A stretch of DNA of 64,000 bases, from assembly GCA_026168455.1 (NCBI GenBank), contig CM047429.1, positions 37,928,066 through 37,992,065 of the forward strand, given 5' to 3'. Source of the stretch: Theocolax elegans. Lineage: Eukaryota > Arthropoda > Insecta > Hymenoptera > Cerocephalidae. The first letter of the stretch is position 1. Each line of letters begins with the position of its first letter. Below are positions 30,648 to 42,990 of the stretch, piece after piece. Both the position numbers and the translations under genes were made by a program. A model generated the notes under the pieces. That model was not told the DNA's origin. It made no database searches and worked only from the letters and a program-made list of their open reading frames with translations.

Positions 30648-33600
30648 AGGTATTTCGGGATAACTCCACTAGTTACGGGATTAGCTGGATATTCGTGAAT
30701 TGCTGAGGTATGCAGGGATAACTTAACATATTACGGAATTTCCTTGAATGTTTCGGGAAATTCTGACACATTCCGGGATAACTCCACTAATTAACGGATT
30801 TTCTGGATAATATGGGATTTTCTGGGTTATTTCGGAAATTTTAGGTATTCCGGAATAAATTCACTAATCACAGTATTTCTTGGGTATACCGGGATAACTC
30901 CACTAATTGCAGGATTCCTTGGACATGTCGGGAATTTCTGTGGTATTCCGAGTTAATTCCACTAGTTATAGGATTTCTTGGATATCCGAGAATTGCTGAG
31001 ATATGCAGGAATAGTTCCACTAATTACGGAATCCATGGATATTTCGGGAATTTCAGAAGCATTCAGGGATAACTCCACTAATAACGGAATTTTCTGGATA
31101 TCCGGGAATTGCTGAGGTATTCAGGGATCACTCAACTAATAACAGGATTTCTTGGATATTTAGGCAAAACCTGAGGTATACCGTGATAACCTGACTAATT
31201 TTGGGTTTTCCTTGATGTTTGGCGAATTTCTAAGGTATTCCGGGATAACTCTAGTAATTACGGGAGTTCCTAGATATTCGGGAATCATTGAGGTATTCCG
31301 GAAAAACTACACTAATTACCGGATTTCCTGCATATACGGGAATTGTTGAGGTATTCCGGAAAAACACCACTAATTACACGATTCCTTGGATATGTCATGA
31401 ATTTCTGAGCTTTCCGGGATAACACCACTAATTACGGGATTTACTGTATATTCGAGAATTACTGAGGTATTCCAGGATAACTCCACTAATTACGGACTTT
31501 CCTTGAATGTTTCGGGAAATTCTGACGCATTCCGGGATAACTCCACTAATTAACGGATATCCTGGATAATATGTGATTTTCTGGGTTATTTCGGAAATTT
31601 TAGGTATTCCGGAATAAATTCACTAATTACCGTATATCCTGGGTATTCCGGGATAACTCCACTAATTGCAAGATTCCTTGGATATGTCGTTTATTTCTGA
31701 GGCATTGCGGGATAACTTCACTAATTACGGAATTTCCTGGATATTCGGGAATTGCAGAGGTATTCCGGGAAAACTACGCTACTTACAGGATAGCTTGCAT
31801 ATTTCGGGAATTTCTGAGGTATGCCTGAATAGCACCACTAATTACGGAATCCATGGATATTTCGGGAATTTCAGAAGCATTCAGGGATAACTCTACTAAT
31901 TTACGGATTTTCTGGATAATTTGGGTATTACTGACTTATTTCGGGAATTTATAGGTATTCCATAGTAAATTGACTAATTACGGGTACTCCGGGATAACTC
32001 CATTAATTACAGGATTGCTTGGATATGTTGGGAATTTCTGAGGCATTGCGGGATATTCGAGATTTGCTGAGGTATTTCGAGATAACTCAACTATTTACCG
32101 GATTTCCTGTATAAATTGTGAATTTCAGAGTTATTTTGGGATAACTCCACTAATTGCAAGATTCCTTGGATATGTCGGGAATTTCTGAGGTATTCCTGGA
32201 TAACTCCACTATTTACGGGATATCCTGGATATTTCGGGAATTGTTGAGGTATGCAGAGATAACTTCACTCATTACGGGATTCTTGGGATATATTGGGAAT
32301 TTCTGAGGTATTCCAGGATAACTCCACTAATTACAGGATTTCCTGGATATACGGGAATCGTTAAGGTATTCCGGAAAAACTCCACTAATTACACGATTCC
32401 TTGGATATGTCGGGAATTTCTGACCGTTCCGCGATAACACCACTAATTACGGGATTTACTGGATATTCGTGAATTGCTGAGGTATGCAGGGATAACTTCA
32501 CAAATTACGTAATTTCCTTGAATGGTTTGGGAAATTCTGACGCATTCCGGGATAACTCCTCTGATTAACGGATTTCCTGGATAATATGGGATTTTCTGGA
32601 TATTCGGAAATTGCTAAAGTATTCCGGGATCACTCAGCGAATAACAGGATTTCTTGGATATTTAAGCAATACCTGAGGTATACCGTGATAACTTGACTAA
32701 TTTTGGGTTTCCCTTGATATTTCGCGAATTTCTAAGGTATTTGGGCTAACTCTAGTAATTACGGGATTTTCTAGATATTCGGGAGTTGCTGAGGTATTCC
32801 GGGATAATTCAACTAGTTACCGGATTTCCTGGATAAGTTGTGAATATCTGAGATATTCTGGGATAACACCACTATTTACGGGATTTACTTGGTATTCGAG
32901 AATTGCTGAGGTATGCCAAGATAACTCAACTTATTACGGAATTCCTTGGATATTGCGGAAATTTCTGAGTTATTTAGGGATAATTCCAGTTAGTGCGTAA
33001 TTTCCTGGGTATTTAGGGAATTAATGAGTACTTCGGGATAACTTCACTACTTACAGCATTTCCAGGATATTTCGGAAAATTCTGAGGCATTTCGGGGTAA
33101 CCTAACTATTTTGGGATTTCCTGGATAATTCTTGAATTTCTGAGTTACTCCGGAATAACTCCGTTATTTAGGGCATTTCCTTGATATATTGGAAATTAAT
33201 GAGGTAATCTGGGATAACACCACGAACTGCGGGATGTTATGGTTATTCGAGAATGTCTGAGTTATTTAGTGATAACTTCACTAATTTTGGGTTAACACCA
33301 ATACCGCATTTACTGGATAGTTCGAGATATTCTGTGTTATTTCGTGGTAACTCCACTTACTGCGGAATTCCCTGAATATTTCGGGAATTGATGAGTTAAT
33401 TCAGGATAACTTCACTAATTACAGGTTATCCTGGATATTTCGGGAATTTCTAAGGCATTTCGAGGTAATCTCACTCATTTGGGATTCCCTGGATAATTCG
33501 TGAATTTCTGATATATTCCGGAATAACTCCACTATTTACGGCATTTCTTGGATATTTTGGGAATTACTGAGGTAGTCAGGGAACAACACTAATTACGGGA

Positions 33601-34379
33601 TTTCATGGTTATTCGGGAATTTCTGAGTTATTTCGTGGTAACTCCAGTTACTGAGGAGTTCCCTGGATATTTCGGGAATTTATGAGTTATTCCGGGATAA
33701 CTCCAATATTTACGGGATTACCCGGATATTTCGGGAATTTTTGAGGCATTTTGGGATAACTTCACTATTTTGGGATTTCCTGGATAATTCGGGAACTTCT
33801 AAGGTATTGCGGAATAACTCCGTTATTTAGGGCATTTCCTGGATATATTGGAAATTAATGTGGTAGTCAGGGAGAACACCACTGATTGCGGGATTTCATG
33901 GTTATTCGGGAATTGTTGAAGTATGCAGGTATAACTCCACTGATACGGTATTCCTTGGATATTTCGGGAATTTCTGAGGCATTCAGGGATAACTCTACTA
34001 ATTTACGGATTTTCTGGATAATTTGGGTATTACTGACTTATTTCGGGAATTTATAGGTATTCCATAGTAAATTGACTAATTACGGGTACTCCGGGATAAC
34101 TCCATTAATTACAGGATTGCTTGGATATGTTGGGAATTTCTGAGGCATTGCGGGATATTCGAGATTTGCTGAGGTATTTCGAGATAACTCAACTATTTAC
34201 CGGATTTCCTGTATAAATTGGGAATTTCAGAGTTATTTTGGGATAACTCCACTAATTGCAAGATTCCTTGGATATGTCGGGAATTTCTGAGGTATTGAGG
34301 GATAACACCACTAATGGAGGGATTTCCTGGATATTCGAGATTTGCTGAGGTATTCCGAGATAACTCAACTATTTACCGG
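30648..34379. repeat. Satellite array, ~60-bp monomer, part 1
   Basis: About 3.7 kb of diverged tandem monomers of about 59-60 bp, with recurring blocks such as GGGATAACTCCACTAATTAC, GGGATTTCCTGGATATT and GGGAATTTCTGAGGTATTCC. Higher-order structure is visible: 31881-32195 and 33983-34297 are near-identical (offset 2102 bp), and about 30733-30925 resembles 31495-31687. The array stops at 34379 with CCGG and resumes at 52901 in phase. Short ORFs inside it are chance frames. Confidence 0.93.
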
Positions 34380-35337
34380 TGTCGCGTCCTGGCGAAAATT
34401 ATATTATTATTTTTCGTAAAAAGTATTGCGTAGTTTAGAATAAAATTACGGCGTAGAAGACGAACAAAATAAGGTTGATAAAGAATGATTCTAAGTAAAT
34501 GCAGTAATATAAAATATAATTTATAGAGCTAAGGGACAGATTAATTTACGAGTGTTTGAAACGAAAAAGAGACTGATGAGTAGAGTTGAAGATATTATTC
34601 AAAGCCAGTACGCATATAAGCGGGATCGCCTATAGTGAGATCGAAACAAAGGGTTGCGCAAGAGTTTTTTTGTACTGTACTATAAGATCAATGCTCGGAG
34701 AAGAGCCGGCGATGGGAAAAATGGAATAGAAAACTCAAGCATTAGAAGGAAGTAATAAATTAAGCCGTTTTTTGGGTAACGTCGCAGTAATAAAAGGGGG
34801 ACAGCAAATTCTCCGAATGAACTACGAAGCAATACAGAAAATGTATGGGATTCGATAATTTTTAATCACGCACATCTAACGGCCCAATCAGTTGCAAGCA
34901 TAGAAAATTCGAGAACTACTTACGCAATTTCCATATAAGGCAAAGCGTAAGACAAGGACAGATGCATAGTTTTTTAGGGTATATAAAGAGGACCCAGAAC
35001 AGTCACAGCCACTCCTAATTTTTCGTCTAAAGCTTTCGTAAGGCGAAGCTCTGCTAGTCAACTCTTTGATTTTTATCCGAGGGCGTGGCACTGCTACTCG
35101 GACTTTAAAGAAATACGCAATTCAAAATCAAGAGAGATCTTGTATTCGGGGTTCGGGGATCGAGACGCATCGTTGATATCTACGAGCCATAGTCAAGGAA
35201 CTACGACTTCGACATCTGGCAATCATCGGACTCCAACAGCATACATATCTAACGTCGACACCCGCAGGTCTAGCAGGACATAATCGAGCCATTTGACACC
35301 GCTATTCACGTTCGAGGCGGACCTTCGTTCCTCACCG

Positions 35338-35340
<3 letters not shown>
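34380..35340 (+). other. Putative LTR-like left part of the 18.5-kb insertion
   Basis: About 1 kb of moderately GC-rich sequence starts TGTCGCG and carries TATATAAAG (34980-34988) followed by AGGACCCAGAACAGTCAC, resembling the U3/R region of an LTR. There is no ORF with family similarity. It ends in a CA microsatellite at 35341-35374. Confidence 0.45.
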
Positions 35341-35383
<43 letters not shown>

Positions 35384-35428
35384 AACTAGGGGGGCTTCGC
35401 CCCCTGCGCGCTTCGCGCGCCAACCCCC
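35384..35428. repeat. GC-rich double hairpin in AT-rich DNA
   Basis: AGGGGGGCTTCGCCCCCT is followed by the perfect palindromic hairpin GCGCGCTTCGCGCGC, then CAACCCCCTA. The first TAGGGGG can pair with either the near or the far C run, giving alternative folds. It lies next to CA and TA microsatellites. Confidence 0.75.
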
Positions 35429-36611
35429 TATTTTTAATTTCAAAAAAGGTTTTTCGTAATAAATTTATTTTAAATAATGTTTTAAATTATATTACTTTTT
35501 CACTACCATGGACACCATAGAAATTAAACCGATTTACACAACACCTTGGAGGTACTGTTATAATGCATTGGGTTTTATACCAAAAATTTAATTTTTTTTT
35601 AAATACGATTATAATTTATAAATAAAAGTTTTTACCAAAATTTAGTATAATGAAATCAGAATAATAGTAATTAAAAAAAATAAAGACATTAAATGTTAAC
35701 TGTAAATTTTAAACTATATGAATTCCTATAAAGCTTAAATTTATATTTTAATAATTATAAATGTTAATGAAAAAGTAACTTACCAAAAATAGTAAAGTGC
35801 ATATACTTACTAAATTGTAGTATTTAGTAACGACTTATGAAAATTTTGGAATATTTTAAACGGATCTAAATAGAACTTCACCTCCTAAAATTAATTTATC
35901 TAATGACGAAGGATCATCGCCAAAAGTTCTATGGCATTAATATTTTGTACTTTTAGAGTAATAAAACTTTCTTCTTAAATAAATAAATTTTTTTATTAAT
36001 TTTTATTAATTTTATAGAATTATTTATATAATTTTAGTGGAATATAAATAAAAACCTGTTTCTTCCATTTCTCCCGTAATTCGTAATTTGCACCCTCTTT
36101 CAAAATTTACGTTTTAATCCATAATTATATCCAATTTATTTTTTCCTTTAGTTACAGAGCCCATATATTTATCTTGATTATTATAATCAAATTCATTCCT
36201 TAGAAAACCTTCTGTTTCTAATAAATACATACTTGATTATTTAAAATATTGTTTTCTATAAATATACATAATCTACTCACTTATATATCCATACAATTTT
36301 GAAATATTAATTTAAAAAATATTTAAATTAAATGCTCCTAAATTAATAGTTTTTGAAAATCTATTCAAATATAATTCGTATTTTATATTGCCACTGTTAA
36401 AATTTGAATTTTCTTTTGCCTATACTGTTTATAATAGAATTATCTTAAAAATGCAATAATTAATATATTTAATTTTTAACTCATTGTATATATCATATGG
36501 ATATTTGGAAAAGTGTATGTTATACTTGATTAATATAATTAATAATATTAATAATTATTTAATCTTCAAACAATTTTGCATCTGTATTTAAAGCATTACA
36601 TTGCATTTTAG
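35429..36611. repeat. AT-rich repeat, older monomer of the following tandem array
   Basis: Parts of this stretch (for example 35763-36130) are diverged copies of sequence found again at about 37457-37828 and 38674-39120, sharing AACTTACCAAAAATAGTAAAG and CTGTTTCTTCCATTTCTCCC. No genes. Confidence 0.6.
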
Positions 36612-39045
36612 ATCCGTTATTATATTATTGAGAATACGTTTAAACATTTTATGAGTTTTATCAAGAATGAATAAACTAATACACATTCTTTCAAGTTATG
36701 TTCACAACTTTTTTTTTGCGCAAGGAAAAATTACATATATTATGTATTTTTGAAAAAACAATTTTAAAATATATATACATTATATAAATATTCCGCCGCA
36801 CACACACACACATACACGCACGCACGCACACACGAACACACACACACGCACGCACGCACGCACGCACCCACACACACACACACCCACATACATACATACA
36901 TATATATACATATATATGGGCTATTTCACGTCAAGTGGTACGATGAAAATTTTAAATCGCTCCAAAATTTGAGAACAGGCTGGAAACATCTTCCAGAACA
37001 TACAAAAAAAATTTAAGTTTTAAAAATAATTTGCATAAGAATTATTCAACCATGAAAAGTGGAAATTTTTCAATTTTTTTGAAAAATTACTATATTTAAA
37101 GTCACTTATTTTAAAATCTATTGATTTTTTTGAAAAAACATTACAAACAACTTTTGTTTAAATTAATCTTTAGAACTTATTTACCCTGGTTACAATTAGT
37201 AATTTTAAAATCTCGAAGAGATAGAACACTCGGACATATTGAATATAAAAAAAAGGCGACCACGCCACAATCGATTTTAATCTAACACCTCTCAAAAGTT
37301 CACATTTTTTGAGAGCTTTCGAATGGCGGTGGTTAGATTATTGGCCAAGACCGCTGGTATAAGTTATGCCTCATAAACCTCATAAAATCACTAATTTTCA
37401 CGTATTATAGGACATAACTTACACCAGCGGTGTAATGTAATATATATATATGTGTGTGTTAATGAACAATTAACTTACCAAAAATAGTAAAGTGCATATA
37501 TTTAATTGTAGTATTTAGTAAAAACCTATTTAGTATAGTATAGTATTTAGTAAAAATCTAAAATTTTAGATTATTTTAAACAGATCTAAATAGAACTTTA
37601 CCTCCTAAAATTAATTTATTTAATGACGAAGGGTCATCGCCAAGAGTTCTATATGTCATTAGTATTTTGTACTTTTAGAGTAATAAAACTTTCTTCTTAA
37701 TTAAATTAATTTTTGTATTAGTTTTAAAGAATTATTTATAACATTTTAGCGACATATAAATAAAAACCTGTTTCTTCCATTTCTCCCGTAATTCGTAATT
37801 TGCACCCTCTTTCAAAATTTACGTTTTAATCCGTTATTATATTATTGAGAATACGTTTAAACATTTTATGAGTTTTATCAAGAATGAATAAACTAATACA
37901 CATTCTTTCAAGTTATGTTCACAACTTTTTTTTTGCGCAAGGAAAAATTACATATATTATGTATTTTTGAAAAAACAATTTTAAAATATATATACATTAT
38001 ATAAATATTCCGCCGCACACACACACACATACACGCACGCACGCACACACGAACACACACACACGCACGCACGCACGCACGCACCCACACACACACACAC
38101 CCACATACATACATACATATATATACATATATATGGGCTATTTCACGTCAAGTGGTACGATGAAAATTTTAAATCGCTCCAAAATTTGAGAACAGGCTGG
38201 AAACATCTTCCAGAACATACAAAAAAAATTTAAGTTTTAAAAATAATTTGCATAAGAATTATTCAACCATGAAAAGTGGAAATTTTTCAATTTTTTTGAA
38301 AAATTACTATATTTAAAGTCACTTATTTTAAAATCTATTGATTTTTTTGAAAAAACATTACAAACAACTTTTGTTTAAATTAATCTTTAGAACTTATTTA
38401 CCCTGGTTACAATTAGTAATTTTAAAATCTCGAAGAGATAGAACACTCGGACATATTGAATATAAAAAAAAGGCGACCACGCCACAATCGATTTTAATCT
38501 AACACCTCTCAAAAGTTCACATTTTTTGAGAGCTTTCGAATGGCGGTGGTTAGATTATTGGCCAAGACCGCTGGTATAAGTTATGCCTCATAAACCTCAT
38601 AAAATCACTAATTTTCACGTATTATAGGACATAACTTACACCAGCGGTGTAATGTAATATATATATATGTGTGTGTTAATGAACAATTAACTTACCAAAA
38701 ATAGTAAAGTGCATATATTTAATTGTAGTATTTAGTAAAAACCTATTTAGTATAGTATAGTATTTAGTAAAAATCTAAAATTTTAGATTATTTTAAACAG
38801 ATCTAAATAGAACTTTACCTCCTAAAATTAATTTATTTAATGACGAAGGGTCATCGCCAAGAGTTCTATATGTCATTAGTATTTTGTACTTTTAGAGTAA
38901 TAAAACTTTCTTCTTAATTAAATTAATTTTTGTATTAGTTTTAAAGAATTATTTATAACATTTTAGCGACATATAAATAAAAACCTGTTTCTTCCATTTC
39001 TCCCGTAATTCATAATTTGCACCCTCTTTCAAAATTTACGTTTTA
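36612..39045. repeat. Near-exact 1217-bp tandem duplication
   Basis: Copy 1 is 36612-37828 and copy 2 is 37829-39045. The only difference I noticed is GTAATTCG versus GTAATTCA near the end. Each copy contains a CA/CG-rich microsatellite (36799-36900 and 38016-38117), a truncated fold-back arm starting GGGCTATTTCACGTCAAG (36918 and 38135), and a short imperfect hairpin (ACCGCTGG...CCAGCGGT). The long Cys/Val ORFs seen here are translations of the microsatellite. Confidence 0.9.
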
Positions 39046-39720
39046 ATCCATAATTATATCCAATTTATTTTTCCCTTTAGTTACATACCCCATATATTTA
39101 TTTTAATTATTATAAACAAAGGCATTCCTTAAATAACCTTTTGTTTCTAATAAATACATACTTGTTTATTTAAAATATTGTTTTATATAAATATACGTAA
39201 TCTACTCACTTATATATCCATACAATAAAATTTTTAAATTTTGATTACATAATATTTAAATTAAATGCTACTAAATTAATAATTTTCGAAAAACTTTTCA
39301 AATGTAATTCGTATTTTATATTGCCACTGTTAAAATTTGAATTTTCTTTTGCCATTACTGTTTATAATAGAATTATCTTAAAAATGCAATAATTTCCAGT
39401 TATAATCACAAAAAAAAATTTTAAGTGTTAAAAATAATTTGCCTAAGAGTTATTCCACCATGATAAATGGAAAGTTTTCAATTTTTTAGAAAAATTACTA
39501 TATTTAAAAGCCATTTATCTCAAAATCTATTGATTTTTTTGAAAAAACATAATAAACAACTTTTGTTCAAAATAATCTTTAGAACTTATCGACCTGGATT
39601 ACAATTGTTAATTTTAAAATCATGAAGTGATAGAACGCCCAGAAATATTGAATACACACACACACACACACACTTTTATATATATATCATATATATATAA
39701 CACATATATAGAACATATAT
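39046..39720. repeat. Further diverged copies of the array plus microsatellites
   Basis: About 39046-39390 resembles 36130-36450. About 39400-39652 is a truncated, diverged copy of the fold-back arm seen at 36918. CA and TA microsatellites fill 39655-39720. Confidence 0.6.
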
Positions 39721-40716
39721 GGGGTATTCCACGTGAAGTGGTCCGATCAAAATTTTAAAATGCGCCAAATTTTGGGTACACATTGCAAATGTCTTTCAGA
39801 ATACAGAAAAAAATTTTTAGGTACTGGAATTTATTAGTTCAAAAGTTATTCTAACCTCAAATAGTGAACTTTTTCCAGTTTTTTTTAACACCAGCTGGGT
39901 TCATCGCTATTTAACTCAAAATCTATCAACTTTTACTATACAACATTATATGTAACATTCGTTGCTAATTATGTCTAGAATTTATCCTTCTGGGTTAGAA
40001 TTTCTAATTTCAAGGTAAATGTTAGATAAACTACATGTCAATATTCAACTTGAAAAAAATCTAACTTCGCCACAATTGATTTTTTTATCCAAAAGTCCAA
40101 AAGAAAGCTTGAAGCAATACCTTTCAAATGATCTGCAGCATTTTTATGGCCTTCAATTCTGTAAAAAGTTATGATGATTTAAAGAAAAACGAAATTTTTT
40201 TAAAAATTTAAATGGGAAATACCATGTTAATTTTTGTGAATTTTTTGTCTTTCTTTAAATTATCATAACTTTTTACAGAATTGAAGGCCATAAAAATGCT
40301 ACAGATCATTTGAAAGGTATTGCTCCAAGCTTTCTTTTGGACTTTTGGATAAAAAAATCAATTGTGGCGAAGTTAGATTTTTTTCAAGTTGAATATTGAC
40401 ATGTAGTTTATCTAACATTTACCTTGAAATTAGAAATTCTAACCCAGAAGGATAAATTCTAGACATAATTAGCAACGAATGTTACATATAATGTTCTATA
40501 GTAAAAGTTGATAGATTTTGAGTTAAATAGCGATGAACCCAGCTGGTGTTGAAAAAAACTGGAAAAAGTTCACTTTTTGAGGTTAGAATAATTTTTGAAC
40601 TAATAAATTCCAGTACCTAAAAATTTTTTTCTGTATTCTGAAAAACATTTGCAATGTGTACCCAAAATTTGGGGCATTTAAAAATTTTGATCGGACCACT
40701 TCACGTGGAATACCCC
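39721..40716. mobile_element. 1-kb fold-back element, copy 2
   Basis: A 996-bp unit with the same ends (GGGGTATTCCACGTGAAGTGG and its complement) and arms as the element at 20713-21707. The arms meet near 40205-40215. It is again embedded in AT/TA-rich microsatellite sequence and non-coding. Confidence 0.85.
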
Positions 40717-40769
40717 ATATATATATAAAACATATATATATATATATATGTTGAATTCTGAATTCTTAG

Positions 40770-40796
40770 ACACGGTGGCGGCGGCGGCGGCGGCGA
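40770..40796. repeat. GGC trinucleotide microsatellite
   Basis: GGTGGCGGCGGCGGCGGCGG is a short GGC run in otherwise AT-rich DNA. Confidence 0.85.
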
Positions 40797-40843
40797 AATA
40801 TTTATATATTATAGAGAGATATATATATTTGGGTACTTAAGGT

Positions 40844-42184
40844 TAAAACACGTTCACTGGGGATCAGGGTGAACGGCTCCCATATCATAAAATAACAACA
40901 CTTTTATTTGTAGCTAGATAATTTAATATTAATAAAATAATAATAATACAATAAATAAACGAATAAAGTAGTCACGGTCGCCAGCCGCGTTCACGCGGCA
41001 AAATTTATATATTTAGCACACGCGATTACCGCACACACACGCACAATCACAGCTTGCCGAGAAGCTGGAAACAGGGAGTTTAGGCAGGAACTCTCACCTG
41101 CAGATGCTCGAATTTAAACAATTAATAATAATATGTCCACTCTCGGTAATAATTATAACAAAGGGTTTTAATGAAACGTCTCGTTCGACGGCCCGACTCG
41201 GAATCACCGAGTTCGTCTCGATGTACCGATCAGCCAGTCCGCGCGCATGCGCCACGCGCAACAGTTGGCTCTCGTTCGCTTGACTCGGCCGATCCGACGT
41301 GCGTGTCTTGTTTATGTACAGTGAACACCTCCGTCCCCGTGCACCGTTTCAACTGCTGGATACGAACAACCTGGAGTCGCTTCTACAGGAACAACGTCAA
41401 TAAACGGTAAAATACTCTCGTTCCATACAATAACCTGTATTAATGTTAGTTCGTCCGAGTTTGTTTATTTGTTTCAGGTGCGGCATGCGGGAACGACGAC
41501 GTCAACACTGTATTGCAGATTTCCTCAGCTACTTCTTCCGCACCAGGTTCCGGAGATGCCTATTCTCAAGTCAATATCTAGCTGGATTGTCCGAGGTAAT
41601 GTATAAATAGCGTCGTTTCTTCTTTTAACATTAATCTCATGTGGAAGTAATTTCCTAACCTCAACTCACCTCTCCTTCTCCTTACCTGCAACTAGGTTTT
41701 GACAATCTACTGCTTTCCTCAATTCTAATTTTATATTCAGTATGATTTATTTAATACTGTTGCAGGTACTCGAAGGAGGTTTTGTACCAACGAAGGATCA
41801 TTACTTCTTGGAGGAGGCTGGATGTTTACTGGTTGTCGACGCTGTCCAATATTATATGTTCTACCTCTACTGCTACCTTCTACGATCACCTTCTCCAGGC
41901 CATAAGGAACAGGATTTATAGCAGGACCTCACTCAACTACTTCAGGATTCAACTTCAACTACCGGATAATTATTTACAGGAATGTTACAAGGACAGTGAT
42001 TGTGTGCTTGTGTGCTTATGCGTATCTCTACTGGAGTGCGTACTCCTTCCTCACGGTCTAGCCTATCTGGATTCCGAGTGAGTTTTATAATTAATTCCTA
42101 TAAGCTACGGGGCTTTGGAATATTAAATATATAATATAAATATAAATCAAGTATGTGACATGCAGTTAGAACTGCCATGTCACA
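40844..42184 (-). repeat. Gypsy B 3' LTR (1341 bp)
   Basis: On the minus strand it runs from TGTGACATGG to CGTGTTTTA. Compared with the other LTR it carries about 37 extra bp near 41178-41215, next to a duplicated GTCTCG. ORFs on the opposite strand (41171-41410, 41782-42081) are shared by both LTRs and I treat them as chance frames. Confidence 0.92.
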
Positions 42185-42197
42185 ACTCCTCCCCGCC
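42185..42197 (-). other. Gypsy B polypurine tract
   Basis: On the minus strand GGCGGGGAGGAGT directly precedes the 3' LTR TGTGAC. Confidence 0.75.
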
Positions 42198-42990
42198 AAA
42201 CCGAAGTTACTCCGGTAACTTCGCGTTTGCGAACGCAAATTACTTCATAACGCAAAAATAAACAAAAAAATTCTAAAATAAGCTGTCCACTAATTCTATT
42301 CTATTAACTTATTTACTACTCTATATCTAAGATAACCGGTGTTATCTACCACGGGGTATATGTGTCACTGTTTGTGTTGAGTGTATTTTAAGCTGGAACA
42401 ACTGCTTGGCTAGAAAGACATCAACTGGAACGTGTACGCTAGAGTAATGCTTTAAGGTCAGTGTATCGCGCTGAGTGTGTAGTTTCTGTCTCAAAATAAA
42501 AAAAAATACTATGTACCATGACATTAAATCAAATTACAAACGACTGGCGAACCGTTACATAAACGAACTTAATTGTAGTACCTAACGCAATTCGCGAACT
42601 CACATAACCCGTTACACAAAATAAAGTTCATTCAATAATTACAGATTCTTTTAAACAATTCGTCATATGTTAAAACAAATAAATAAAATTAAAATTTCAC
42701 ACTCATACCTGGTGAGATTCCTTTCCACCGACGAATCAGCTTTGGCAACCATTCTACCTTTTAATGCTCAAAATCAATTTAAATTCCTTTCTGGCTAGAT
42801 TTATTTATTCTCTAATTTAACCTTACTCAACGACAAAATTCCTAATTCTCTGCTCGAACATTTATTACAGCTACCTTAATTATAACTTTATCATTCGTTG
42901 ACTTCTTTCCAAGCTAGAAATTAATGAAGGGACAATAGGGAATAGTAATCAATAACAAAAATTTTTTTTTTTTTTCAAACTCATATTTAT
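42198..42990. other. Gypsy B 3' non-coding part
   Basis: About 800 bp of AT-rich sequence between the third ORF and the polypurine tract. I see no gene; a T run lies at 42962-42975. Confidence 0.5.

Noticed and set aside
30648..34379. CRISPR-like regularly spaced repeats
   Set aside because: The repeats are contiguous diverged monomers with no unique spacers; it is a eukaryotic satellite.
35223..35520. ORFs across the CA microsatellite
   Set aside because: Driven by the repeat (Thr-His or Val-Cys runs) without any family resemblance.
36691..38114. Identical Cys/Val/Arg-rich 68-aa minus-strand ORFs
   Set aside because: They are translations of CA/CG microsatellites within the 1217-bp duplication.
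41171..42081. Plus-strand ORFs in the Gypsy B LTR, recurring at 51123-52117
   Set aside because: They lie antisense to the element within LTRs, and their repeated presence is due to the LTR copy. No known family.
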